From Chamaea fasciata (Eukaryota > Chordata > Aves > Passeriformes > Sylviidae), in contig JARCOQ010000002.1 in NCBI GenBank assembly GCA_029207755.1, forward strand, positions 86,888,087-86,952,086: a DNA stretch of 64,000 nucleotides, written 5' to 3'. Below the pieces are notes generated by a model. It saw nothing but the letters and a program-made list of their open reading frames with translations, did not search any database and had not been told where the DNA came from. Every line of letters begins with the position of its first letter. The stretch's first letter is position 1. Made by a program: the position numbers and the translations under genes. Below are positions 51,461 through 63,400 of this stretch, piece after piece.

Positions 51461-51514
51461 ATAGAATAGAATAGAATAGAATAGAATAGAATAGAATAGA
51501 ATAGAATAGAATAG
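51461..51514. repeat. (AATAG)n pentanucleotide repeat
   Basis: About eleven ATAGA units, uninterrupted, at the 3' tail of the CR1 copy. Confidence 0.95.
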
Positions 51515-51870
51515 TTTAGAATATTTCAGTTGAAAGGAGCCTAAAGTGATCATCTAGTTTTACTGCCTGACTACTTCAGGACTGATCAAAAGTCAAAGAT
51601 GGTTATTAAGCTCATTGTCCAATTGCGTCATTAATGCTGAAACACTTTGGGCATTGACCTCCTCTCTATGAAACCTATGACATTTTTTAACCACCCTCTT
51701 GGTAAGGAGATGGTTCCAAAGCCTAAACCTCCTCTGGTGCAGCTTAGAACCATTCCCATGTGTTCTAACACTGGACAGCAGGGAGATCAGCACCTCCCTC
51801 TCCTCAGGAAGCTGTAGAGAGGAATGAGGTCAGGTGACCCTTCAGCCTTCTTTGCAACTGATCTACTTAT
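51461..51870 (-). mobile_element. CR1 LINE 3' end with expanded ATAGA tail
   Basis: An (ATAGA)n run at 51461-51514 replaces the usual CATAGAAT terminal octamers. It is followed on the plus strand by antisense CR1 3' sequence. Recognisable words are AAGTGATCATCTAGTTTTAC, CCACCCTCTTGGTAAGGAGA, CTAAACCTCCTCTGGTGCAG and AGAACCATTCCCATGTGTTC, ending near AGGAAGCTGTAGAGAGGAATG. The element lies on the minus strand, is 5'-truncated like most CR1 copies, and retains no protein-coding part. Similarity is lost after about 51870. Confidence 0.85.
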
Positions 51871-53710
51871 AAATGTCATATAAGGCTATCTAAATAGGGA
51901 TGATCACAATTAATGTCACTTTATAATGGCTTGTTTCTTTAATGTGGTTCCTTCTGCCCATTCCCTAGTGGAGAGAGATCACATTCCTAAAATTATTCTG
52001 ATCACCCTCAGTACTTTAAACACAAAATATTTAATTTATGTCCAATTTATGTTTAAGTTATGTCCAGTCTCACTTTTAAAACTTTTTTAAAGGTCTACTG
52101 GCTTCAGAGCTCTTACTGGTTTTATTTTAGTTATGAGTCACATTTCTCTGCTATTATTGTTTACCATTTCTGTAAGTTTTGTTCTTAGGTTCCCTGTCAT
52201 TTAATCCCTGGAGATGTGAAAAATGCAATTCATCCTTACAGCTATGCCATAGGTCTGTGTCTAACCTTTCCACTGCCTGGGAGAACATGCTAAGATTGAC
52301 ACTTGGATCTTACCTAGCTTAGCTGCTTGCTTTATATAAAGATAACTGCTCCTGCTCTGGTGTGGAGTCCTCTGTGGGCTGCTGGGTGGATGTCTGCTCT
52401 GACATGGTACTTCATTTTGCATAGGGGGACAATCATCTTTGTAATGGCCTTTGTCATGGGCTGAAGGCAAACCTTTACTCCAACACAGGGAGCACTTTCT
52501 CCCCCTCTCTTTTTCAGCAACCTTGCTGTATGCAGTGTTGTTTCTTTCACTTTTTTTTTCTCACTCCTCTGCCCCACAGCTGTTGTGCAGCATTTTTTAC
52601 CCTTTCTTAAATGTGAGGACTTACCAGAATCGCTTATGGTCTAAGCTTTGGACAACAGGGAATCTATTTTGGAGCCATTTGGCCTCTCACAGACAACATC
52701 TGCAGACCACCCAATGCTAAACCCTTGCCATGTAAGCCCAGTACAATGTGGAAGCAATATGCTGGTTTACATGATTGTCAAATTTATGCTAACTGAATAA
52801 TACTACAGCTTAAAATAAAGTGATAGTGTAGGTAAATGTCGATGTCACGTGCAGGTGCTGCTTTGGATCCATGTCTAGGATATGACCTTGAAAGGGCAAG
52901 AAAGAACTTAATTTTAATCATTTTGTTTGAAGCTCTACCTGAAATGTATCAGGAACAGCTGAGAGTATGGGTCTGCAATGTGAGCAGAAGACAATGCCTG
53001 TGAATGTAAGAAAATAGCTTCAGAAATATGATAAAGCTCCAAAGAGACAGTTATCTACAGCTCTTAGGAGCTATTCACATGTTCAGGGAGTGCAGAAGAG
53101 GTTTCTTGCACAGAAAAGACAGAAACCTAGGATGGGGTAGATCATATTCAGTCTTATTACAATGGCAATTGCAAAATAGTTAAATGGGTTCTTCCATAAC
53201 TGCTTTCTCTAGTTGATTTGGCTGCAGTTGCCTCTGGTGTTTTTATCCATAAACACATTTTTTTTCCCTTCTCTAAGTTACTAATAGTAACTTAAAACTA
53301 TGGAGGGTTTTAAGTTAATAAATATATAAATTAATGAAGCCCAAATTTCAAGCGATACTCTCCAGCTCTTCAGTATATTAGAAAAGGAATTTGTGTTTAT
53401 ACGAGGGTTGTAAATGTAACAGTCAAAATAGTAGATGTCATGAATTCTAATAAAGAGACTTTCTGCTTTCCCAAACTTCCTGATCTGAAGTTGATTCAAA
53501 GTGTATAAACAATACAATTTTTGCCTGGTTCTAAAGAAAAGAATTCTTAGTCTAACATATTCAGGACAAATTAGGACAATTTTAGTTTCCTAATATTTTT
53601 CACTTATCCTTCTAGAAGGTGATCTATAATGTACAGATTTTCCTCTTCATAGATGGTATATCTGGAATGATAGAAGGCTTGATTAATTGCTTTCTTTTCC
53701 ATCTTGACAT
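51871..53710. other. Non-coding stretch, nothing recognised
   Basis: Overlapping short frames at 52260-52720 on both strands, with no domain. Part of 51870-52270 could be a further, badly decayed part of the neighbouring CR1 but I cannot align it. Confidence 0.45.
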
Positions 53711-54110
53711 AGAGTCATAGAATCATAGAGTATGCTGAGTTGGAAAGGACCCACAAGTATTATCTTCTAACTCCTGGTCATGGACAGGACAATCCTAAAA
53801 ATCAGTCCATGTGTCTGGGGACATTGTCCAAACACTTCTTGAACTCTGTCAGACTTGGTGCAGGAAGACCACTTCCCTGGGGAGCTGTTCCAGTGCCCAG
53901 CCACCCTCTGGGTGAAGAACCTTTTCTAATACCCAACCTAAAGATTCCCTGACACAGTCAATAGACTGTGCACAGTCAGCTGATTGTGTTGAGAGACTGT
54001 GACACAGAACAGTGCTGTTCCCTTGAGGTCTATTGCTGGTCATTGTACAGGAGAGATAAATGCCTGCCCTTCTGCTTCTCCTCATGAGGAAGCTGAAACT
54101 TCTGAAACTG
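53711..54110 (-). mobile_element. CR1 LINE 3' end
   Basis: CATAGAAT at 53716-53723, then a degenerate second copy CATAGAGT, followed by antisense CR1 3' sequence: GAGTTGGAAAGGACCCACAA, CCTGGGGAGCTGTTCCAGTG, CAGCCACCCTCTGGGTGAAG, and later CCTCATGAGGAAGCTGAAAC. It is interrupted at about 53950-54007 by a short extra segment bounded by TGACACAG repeats. The copy is 5'-truncated, non-coding and inactive. Confidence 0.9.
53950..54007. repeat. 8-bp direct repeats around a palindromic insert within CR1
   Basis: TGACACAG occurs at 53950-53957 and 54000-54007. The 42 bases between include the perfect 14-bp palindrome GACTGTGCACAGTC (53964-53977) and do not resemble the CR1 sequence I would expect at this point. 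Confidence 0.6.
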
Positions 54111-57100
54111 TGGAAATCTCCTAAAGCAATAAGGGTGTGGAAAATTTTCAAGATAATCACTTTTGGTTCTATCTGTTGGCTGTGTTGCTTCTTTTCATTC
54201 TTTTTCCTCCTCTTTTCTGCATGGTTCAGTTTTTTGGTAAATTATAAAGATAAAATTGTATCATCACCTCTGTAATGAAGATCTGACATGTAAGGATCTG
54301 CATGTAGGTAAAAATGGAAAACTCAGAGAAAGAATAGTCTTTAGAGATAAAACTTACTTCATGTACAGCACCATATGCAAGGAATATACAGAAAGCAAGT
54401 GCTCTATAATTTCTTGTTGTCCTTTCTTCAGGAAAAACAACTGTGTCTGAAAAACTAAAGATAAATCTGTTATGTAGACCATCCAACAGAGTAATAGAAT
54501 TCTGAATTTCATAGGGTAATTTGATAGTGGTGAGAAGAGCAGAAAGTTGAGAAGAAGGAAACAAGAAAGGAATGCAAGAATGAAGAGAAATGGAAGCAGA
54601 ACATTGTAGTCAATTTAAGGTTAAACAGAGAGAATGAGACTGAAGGCTATCAGAGAATGGCAACTAATGACTGACTACTTTCAGAGGAATTTCATAGCAC
54701 TGGGAGAGGAGACAGCAGAACATGATGCAGCTCTAAGAGACTATTTTAGAGTTGAAAGGTCATGTTTCAACTGCCAAGAACTTGTTCTCAGTTACTCTGC
54801 ATTGTACAATATACTGTTCCATTTCTTGGAGACAAACCAAAGGATCCCTAATTATCAGCAGCCACCTGATCTGCAGTGCAGGAGACATGAGAAATTCATT
54901 AACAATTTCATAAGGTGGATGAGGGAAAATATTTTCCAAGTAGTGCTTGCATGATTTTCAGTGACATTTATGCATACCACATGTCTGCTTTCTTTTTCAA
55001 GCCTTCTGATCTCCAGTAAAAGTGAAAAAAGGGAATCAGTCCAAATAAGCAGTCCTTCTCTACCTCTGTGTAGCAAACAGAAAAATCCAGAGTAACTAGC
55101 TGTACAGTGGTGTGGATGCTTTAATCCAAATGATTTGGTTATTTGAAAGACGGCACATTTAAAAAATTTCTTGGCATTGCACGCTATGCATCCAGTGTTT
55201 GTGTCCATGTGTGTTCTACCTTGTCTACACAATAAATGTAAATGGCATATTATCCTATCTTGGTAATACATTCACAGGCGCAGAATGAGGGTATGTGTCT
55301 GATCAGTTGGACGTGCACAGTTCAGGAAGCCCTTTTCTTCAAACCTCATTGTTACTCCAGCAGTTATTTCAATGTTGATAGCCCTGAGGGATATAGTAAA
55401 ATTAATTTCTTCGCAAACCTCAATGACCACTTCATCAAAAATTAGTTTTCCCCTCTCTGCTTGTTAGGTAAGTGACTGCCCATGTAGCAGCTTTCTTTTG
55501 GATAACAAATAGCAAAAAAGAGCATATAGAATTTCTCAGATGGGTAAGTTGCAACTCCATGGCCAGGACAAAGTCCTCTAATATCTTAATGCATGCACTT
55601 TTGTTTAATGAGATGATTCTGTACTTACTGCTGTATTTCCAGTGCAATTGGTGCCTTCTAAAGTGAATTTGCATTCTTGGCTCCAGAAGGTGATAGGCAA
55701 TGGGATGATTTGTCAGCTTAAATTCAGGCTGCAGCTACTTTGCTCTTGTCCAGTAGTTCATGCTTTAGTTCTGGAACTGCTAGAGTGATGTTGGGTTTTT
55801 GTTTTCTGTGGCCTCAGAACTGATTCTGATTTTTCCACTGGTTTTCGAGGCATCTGTGAAGCAGCATAACAGAGAAAGAACCATGTTCTAAAAAAAAGCT
55901 AATTCTGTATTTCAGCAATAGCCACACAGAAGCTTGATATCTTAGACAAATAGGTGCACCCTATTGCATAGTAAGTTTTAGGCAAAGAATTCCATGATTT
56001 AAGCATATTTCTTTTTACATCCCAAGACAAGTTTTCCCTAGCCACTCTACCAGCAGGATGATAAAGCAGCGTACTGTCTTTTGTGCAACTATGAATTCCT
56101 GCCTTGTTGTGTCAGATATTATCAGTTATCTGTTTTGCTTGACACTGATACAGAACAGTGCTAACAGACACATTGGGTGTGTCATCAAGCTGCTAATATC
56201 AATGAGGTTGCAGGGTAGGCCCTGAAGATCAATTCTTTGAGTTTTATGCAATGGAGAAAGAGGAAGGAGAATGCAGATGTGTTTTCAGCGTAAGATTTTC
56301 ATCAGCCCGCAAGCTTGTTAATGGAATTAGCTCCCATGCATCGATATCACAGATGGGTAATGCTAGAGAAATGGCAGGCACAATATGCTGAGTAGTGCAT
56401 CAAATCGGAGTGAGCAGGATCATATCAATAGCTTACTTCCAGGCAAAGCAGAGGGCAAAACTGGATGAAGCGGTTAGATGCTCATGCAAACCACATTCAG
56501 GGAGGAGCAGAGGACCAGTTACTTTATATTGCATTAATTTACCATAGCTGTGGGTATTTACTGTATCTGGCTTGGAGAAAACAGCTTGTGACCACTTTAG
56601 GGCATACCTTACACTTTAGGTGTCAGCCTCGTATGTGGCTCTCAAAGACATGAATGACTGCAGTGTGGATAAAGGAATGAAGAGGAGTAAAATGGATGAG
56701 TGCAGGTTAAGTTTTCAAAGAAGACAAGATCAGTCATGTCAATAGTCATTTGTTTCACATCTTTACTACTTTTGTGACAGCAATACTATCAGAACAGACA
56801 AATGTTAATTTCTCTAATTTTTTTTTTTTCAGACTCATAAATGAACACAATGAGGGGCAAAGACCCAAACAAGTTCAAGCAATTTCCTGAATTGAAAGCA
56901 ACCAGAGCAGGAAGGAGTAGATAAATGCTGGTTAAAAATGATTCTTAGGTATCACCACTGGCCTTAAACACACCAACTATTAAACATTACATGTGATCTT
57001 AAGTCAGCTCAATTCAAAACCACACGATTGGTTTTGTAAGTGATGTGCCCAATCCAAAGACAGGCAGAGTTTTTGGAATGGGCACAGTAGATTCTGAGTG

Positions 57101-57207
57101 TGATTTCTGAGTTTGACCAACATATTGGTATTCTAAATTGGCTCTATTTATCAGCCTGAGTCAGTGATGCTCTGAGGATCTTTGCACTATGGAATACCCT
57201 CAGGCTT
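54111..57207. other. Non-coding stretch, nothing recognised
   Basis: Open frames of up to about 140 codons (54226-55271) occur on both strands but show no domain and overlap one another. No repeat family recognised. Confidence 0.5.
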
Positions 57208-57445
57208 CATAGAATCACAGAATAGGTGAGGTTGGAAGAAACCCAAACCACTATGGGTCATTTGGTCCGACCTGCTCAGGCAGGGTCATCCTAAGAGCAC
57301 ATGACACAGGAAAGCTTCCACATGGTTCTTGAGTATCTCCAGTGAGGGAAACTTCAACAAATCTCTAGACAATCTGTTTCAGTGCATAAAACTGTTCTAG
57401 TGTGTGTCTTCCAGGCTTCCAAGTGAACTTGCTAAGTATTTTGAG
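57208..57445 (-). mobile_element. CR1 LINE 3' end
   Basis: CATAGAATCACAGAATAGG starts at 57208 (the antisense terminal octamer, one exact and one degenerate copy). It is followed by GGTTGGAAGAAACCC, GGTCATTTGGTCCGACCTGC, TCAGGCAGGGTCATCCTAAG and TTCTTGAGTATCTCCAGTGA, the usual antisense order of a CR1 3' untranslated end. The minus-strand element is short, 5'-truncated and non-coding. An A-rich tract follows 16 bases later. Confidence 0.85.
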
Positions 57446-57460
57446 CTAGGCAATATCAAA

Positions 57461-57543
57461 ACCAATAATAACAAAACAAAACAAAAGAGAAAAAAAAAAA
57501 AACAAAACACCAAAAACAAAAAAACCAAAAAACCAAAAAAAAA
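57461..57543. repeat. A/C-rich low-complexity tract
   Basis: A-runs with isolated C and CC, made of AACAAAA and AACCAAAA words. Confidence 0.9.
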
Positions 57544-59832
57544 GGACCTCAGAGAAACAGTGCTATGATTGAAATATTTATATTTTATGTCCAGAATGTA
57601 TACTAGAGCAGGAAAACCAAATTTTCACTCAGGTGAGTCTTGATCTCTTTATGTTGACATTTGGCTTCATCATAAGCAGTTTCATGTGTGGTTGTGGTGC
57701 ATTTGGCAGTAAAAATGGTAGGTACCACATATAACCTGTGTTATTTTCAGTCTTCTGAAAACCCAGGTAAGTTAATCAGGATACCCTAATACCATAAATG
57801 AGATAAAACTTCTGGCTAGTGCTTCATCTATCTAAATTATGTAGTGTTATTTTACTGAAGCAAATGACTCCATGGTAGTCAAGACAATGGTTTCAATGCA
57901 ATAATGCTCCATAATGAGAAATATTTGAACCTCATAAATGTGATGGAAGAGAAATACATGAAAAATATGATTTGGGTGAAGAATTCTTTAGTAAGTAGTC
58001 TATCTGTTGAATTAATACCCTGACAATGTCACAAGGCCTTTTTGCATTGTTACTGCATTTAACTCAGGTGACAGCAACTATGTTGCCAAAAGGAGACACA
58101 ATATTTGTATATGTATGCAAATATACATACAGAGTATAGTCCAGGCAAGAAAGAAATCCAGCAAACCTTCCTTTGTTAATTCCAGTCCTTAAATTTTGTT
58201 AAAATATTAAACAAACAGAAGAATTATTTTCCTGCTCTGGAAAAAGAACATGAGACTGCATTTTCAGAAATGTATTTTTTTCTGGTAAGAAGTCAAATTA
58301 CATGGCACTGGGTCTGTCTGACAGTCTCATGCATACTAAAAGAAACACAGAGCTACAAAATTAGATATATAAGTTAGGCTGTACACCAAACCTGTCCTGC
58401 TACAGTCCAAATGAGGTTATTGACTCAGAGAAGGAGTCATTGATAAAGCAATTGTTACCATCAACCAGATGTGTGATAGCTCATTTTTGGAAACGGACAG
58501 ATGCCCCAGCATTAATGTCCTGTAGATATCAAATGTAAGAAATTCTTTGAATAGAACCAAAATGACAAGCAGTCTTATATCAGAATCTAGTAGATTTAAT
58601 ATGTAGCATTTCCTTGGAGTTATAACAGAAGAAACACATGACTAAGAGGCCAAATAAACACAAATGAATCTTTTAAAGGTGACAAATTTGCTATGTATTA
58701 GTCAGGTTGTCCAGAAACTTAACACATTCTGATAAAGATTTATTTATTTTTTTAAGCTACCAGGACATAATCTACTCAAAAGTTAGTTGCATAATTTCAG
58801 GTACATTCCATTTATTTACATTCATTGCACAACCTTATTAGAAAACTCTGCCATCTGAATATTATTCTGCCATGCCAAATGTGCAATTCTATAAATCAGC
58901 CAGTGAGAAAAGGTGCCAGCCTTTCCTGATGATGAATACAGTGGCAGGAATCTACTTTGTTTTGTAGCATGTAAGACTGATTAATCCAAAGCTGTTTGCA
59001 AACTTCATTTCATACAGGATACCCCCACCCTTACAATCAGATTAACAAATCAAAGGTACATTCAGACTTGGAGACAGATTGCCACTTAAGCATTTCAGAT
59101 ACTTGGGCATTTGGTTAAACTAAGCTTGGATTAACAAGGTCTGACTATTTAAAGGGAGTTATGTTTAGGGGTTCTCTGTCTCCACTGATTTTAAATGCTG
59201 TGCTCATGGGGTAGTGCCGTCCAGTCTTAAGAGCTTACAGAGCTTTACAGCCTCCCTGCAAGCTTCATGAGCTTAATTGAAGATAAGTATACACAAACTC
59301 ACCTTCCTAGAAAGACCTCTATTTATGTGAGGGGAAAAAAACCCAAACAAATCTCTTCATGCAGGGACTAAGCTGCATCTTTCCTGTCATCATTTATACT
59401 TATTTTTATAAAGTGGAATTTGTTAGACTAAACCCTTTAATCATGTGGAATAGATGAAAGTGGAATCATTCAACACTGTCACCTTTTGTTGTCACTATGG
59501 GGTGATAGAGCCTGATCGAATTATTTGTTAGGAGCAAGTCATGCCAACCATTTTTTGCCTCAGTGGAAAGTGGATCTGTGAGGGTCTGGGTCAAAGTCCT
59601 TCTCTGACTTTCTTTTGTAATTTAAAAATATAAAGACATAACTTCTTTAACTAATGTTCCTAACAGTGTTCCCTTACCAGTTGGAAATGTCGAACTTTGT
59701 AACACAAAGAGACCAGATTTCCAACGGAGAAGTGAAGAAACGTGCAGCATCTCATCTCACACGGAGAACCTGAGTGCACTCACCATTGAGAAAAGGAGGC
59801 CCTTGGAGGCCATATTCTTTAAGGATCTGGGG
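57544..59832. other. Non-coding stretch, nothing recognised
   Basis: AT-rich sequence with no open frame of note and no recognisable repeat. Confidence 0.5.
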
Positions 59833-60145
59833 TGTTGTCATGTGTAAGGGTTATTGAACAATGGTTTAATGACACTGCTGCACTGAGGGTCTTTTGGTCA
59901 GTTGTGCTGGATTTGTCTGAAGTAGAGTTAATTTTCTTCCCGGTGGCTAGCATGGGGGCTGTGTTTTGAACACAGGACTGATAATATAGAGGTGTTTTTG
60001 TTATGCTCACACAGGGCCAAGCCCTATTCTGCTTTTCACACTGCCATGTTGGTGAGGAGAGTGGGGGTCCATGGGAAATTGGGAGGAGAACAGGTGACTC
60101 CAACTGACCAAAGGGATGTTCCAAACCCTGTGACATCATGCTCAG

Positions 60146-60151
60146 TATATA
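60146..60151 (+). promoter_or_regulatory. TATA-type box of the LTR
   Basis: TATATA lies downstream of the CRE-like TGACATCA and about 175 bases before the poly(A) signal, as expected for an LTR U3 promoter. Activity is unknown. Confidence 0.6.
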
Positions 60152-60324
60152 CAGAGGTATACAGAGAAAGGGGTGTGTTTGGATGCCATTTGTCTTCCCA
60201 AGTAATTGTTGCACATGATGGGGCCTGGGTCTCCTGGAGATGGCTTAACACCTGCCTGGTCATGGGAAGCAGTGAATTAATTGCTTGTTTTTCTTTGTTT
60301 GTGTGTGTGGCTTTTGCTTTCCCT

Positions 60325-60330
60325 ATTAAA
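60325..60330 (+). terminator. LTR polyadenylation signal
   Basis: ATTAAA in the context CCCTATTAAACTG, preceded and followed by T/G-rich sequence, near the R/U5 position of the LTR. Confidence 0.6.
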
Positions 60331-60449
60331 CTGTTGTTATCTCAACTCATGAGATTTCCAGCTTTTACCCTTTCGATCCTCCAGTCCCACTGGTGAGGGA
60401 GTGGGTGGCTCTATGAGGCTTTGTGGACATCTGGGATTAAACCACAACA

Positions 60450-63400
60450 GCCGTACAGGAGCCGATGCTGGTTAGAGGTGAGCAACAGAAACATGGACAT
60501 GAGGCAGGAACTGTGGAGAATGTTTCTGTGGTACGGCTTTATTAGTATTGGCTTGCATTCAGTCACTCAGCAAGAAACCCTTCACTTATATACAGTGGTA
60601 TGGTCATAGGTAACTATTACATATCTGATCACTACTAAGGAATAGAGACATTGAACATTATAATTTCTTCAGCTGTTTTAGATCATGATAAAAGCTTGGT
60701 ATCCATTACACAGCAATGAAAATGCATTTCCAGAGCTTCTTTTTCATTTATTTATTGATTATTTACACATTTAAAAGAAGATTGTACTTTTACAGAAACG
60801 TCCAAGTGTCCTAATGAAGGCAGGAGAGCCACAACTGATGCAAGAAGAGGAAGCTCCATTTGGAGAGGAAGAATATGCTCACATCAGATGAGAGCATGGC
60901 AGGTGATTCTTCCCACATGTCCTCTCTCTAAACTACCTGCCTCTGGATAGGTACATTCAAATTGCCATGCATTGGTCATAAATGAGCTCTCCTTTGGCTG
61001 TATAGCTAACTGAATTCAACACAATCTAGTGTTTTTTGCAAGTAATTGCTCCCTAGTCAGTCAATAATTTACATATTGACAGTTCAGGAGAATGTTTGTT
61101 AAATAAAATGTGGAGTTTCCTTAAAAATATGAATTGTTTAATTTTCAGTCCTTACTAATGAAGAAATGAAGGGCCAGGAGGGAAAAGGAGGGGAGAAAAG
61201 GACTCAGGAATATTAGGAAACAATTTATTCAGGAATAAATGAAAGTGGTTGTAGTCTGCTATAATCTGGAGACTCTTCATTTTCCATCCTGCCTTAGTTT
61301 AAATAAAGAAAATACAATATGATATCATGTAAGAATGGATGAATATTTATTTATTATTTTCTTTTACAAAAGTGAAAGTAGAACTTAGATAGGTTCAATT
61401 GAAATCCCAGTTGCTTTTATTCCCTTCTCCTAAATCTTTACTATAAATACATATTTTATGTGTGAAAGTACTTTGCATTTATGAGATTATAGAAGATTAA
61501 GAGATATATCAGCAAAAGAAAGTGTGAGTACTAGAAAGGCTGGGTGGAATGTTACTAGTAGTTCATACAGGTCCTCTTCTAAAAAAGTTTTATCTTTTTT
61601 ACTTATGAAGAGATTGAGGAGGACTGTTGGAAGGACAATCTTACTATAGCTTCCTTTCTAAATTATTCCTGAGATCTTACCACTTCTATTAAATGGAGAA
61701 AGTGCTACAGTGGGATTAAAGGGTATGGTCTGCCTTTATATAGTACATCATGCAGTGTCATGCTTTCATTTGTATCAAACCTCTTTACTGTCATCTGAAA
61801 TTTAGATTTTTGCCTCAAGAAATGAATTTTTTCCTATGTATTTACCTCTGAAACCCACAGAATTAAGGAAGGAACCAATAACTTATTTTATTTCCTATGA
61901 AAGCTATTTTAGGTCCTTGACTACTGCATGGATGTTTTCTGTAGCATCTATACTAGCACTGTTGCCACTCCTCACCATGCATCTGCAAAAGCCCCACATA
62001 CCTGACTCACCTGCCTTTTTTTAGTGTGACTTCAGTGGATAAGTTTTGCAAGTCACAAAATCTGTTCTGCGACAAGGAGAGTACTAAAGTCTGTCTCTCC
62101 TCAGATGATTTGTCTAAATCAGAAAACTGTTCCACTTAGGTTCATGGTTGGACTGACCTCTGCCTGTCCTTCTCCCTGTGTGCATTCCCTGTCTTTCCTT
62201 CACACTTATATTTCTACAAACAGTCTCAGTGAAAGAACCTACAAATGCAAACACTGACAATTTGGTCTACTTATAATTCAGTGGCTAATAAAGTTCAAAA
62301 TAGTATGCTGCTCTAGGGGCTTGTTAGCAATGCACAGGTGTAATGCAGGTCTCCGTTCCTTTCCTGGACTCTAAGTTAACACTTAAATGATGATTAAAAC
62401 AAAACAGATGCAAACCAGAGCCAGTTGCAGTTCTTCTGATTAACATTAACAGTTGTTATACAAACAATTAGTAGGAAAAGACTACAACATCAGTTCTGTT
62501 GGCAAGAGAAGGCACAGTCATGGCCAATCCAATCCAATTAAACCATGTCTCCAGTATGCAGATGAACAGCAAAAGTGAAAATCAGAAGGCACTATAGATG
62601 CAGAGGAGATCCCAAGAGATGCAGAGGGCACTATGAGGAAGAAAGGATATATGGTGAGAAAAAACCCCATAGACTGAAATGTGTGCTCTGAAGCCAAATA
62701 TCTTAGAAAATTAACATGGGGCCCTCACCACTTGTAGTCATGTGTAGTAACAACTGAAATGTCTGTTCCAAAGGAAATTTTTAAATTTCAGAATTATTTT
62801 CAGCCAGAATAAAAACAGAGAACTGAAATTTCTGAGACTTTTAAGAAATTAATTTTTCAGCACCCCCGCACATACTTTTTTAAAAAACCGCATGAATATA
62901 AGTTTACAGAAGCACTTCATTATTAGCCTTACTATTTTTCTACATGATGCATAAGATATTGAAATGAAGTTACATGACCTTAATAAAATTCTAAACTCTA
63001 AATTTTCCATCATTTTGCATGAATGATTTCAATGATATTCAGTATATTCTACTAAAATAGAAGCAATTTTCCAATGGATTTTTTAAAGCCAAAACAGTTC
63101 TATAACTTAATGCTTCCTTTGTTTTGAATTCTCCAAAATGAAATATCTGACATTCTTTGAGTTTTCAGTTTCACCCAAATAAATAATAAACCTGCAAGAT
63201 AATAAACCAAGAAATTTCTATTAAACTCTAATTCTGCAAGACAATTGGCTGGATCCTAAATCATATATGTTTCTTGTTATCAAAACACAATATCTCTTGA
63301 TTATCCATAGTATCATTTATAGAGTGATGAAGTGATAGTACTTGTTTCTGAAAAACCTGTCTTGTTCTAATTAAGTATTACCTTTGTAGGGCCCTCTTAC

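Larger units (their letters stand above)
59833..60449 (+). mobile_element. Solo LTR of an avian endogenous retrovirus
   Basis: The segment begins TGTTGT (59833-59838) and ends ACAACA (60444-60449), a perfect 6-bp terminal inverted repeat of the TG...CA type. Inside, in LTR order, are an ATF/CRE-like TGACATCA (60131-60138), a TATA-type box (60146-60151), and a poly(A) signal ATTAAA (60325-60330) followed by T-rich sequence. The words GTTAATTTTCTT, GCTAGCATGGGGGCTG, CAACTGACCAAAGGGATGTT and CTATTAAACTGTTGTTATCT are familiar from a widespread avian ERV LTR; I do not assign a subfamily. No primer-binding site or gag/pol/env lies beside it, so it is a solo LTR left by recombination. I see no clear target-site duplication. 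Confidence 0.85.

Noticed and set aside
59819..60396. Open frames of about 130 codons on both strands
   Set aside because: They lie inside the solo LTR, which is not protein-coding.
60450..61200. Possible ERV interior after the LTR
   Set aside because: No primer-binding site, no gag- or pol-like frame, and no second LTR in the window.
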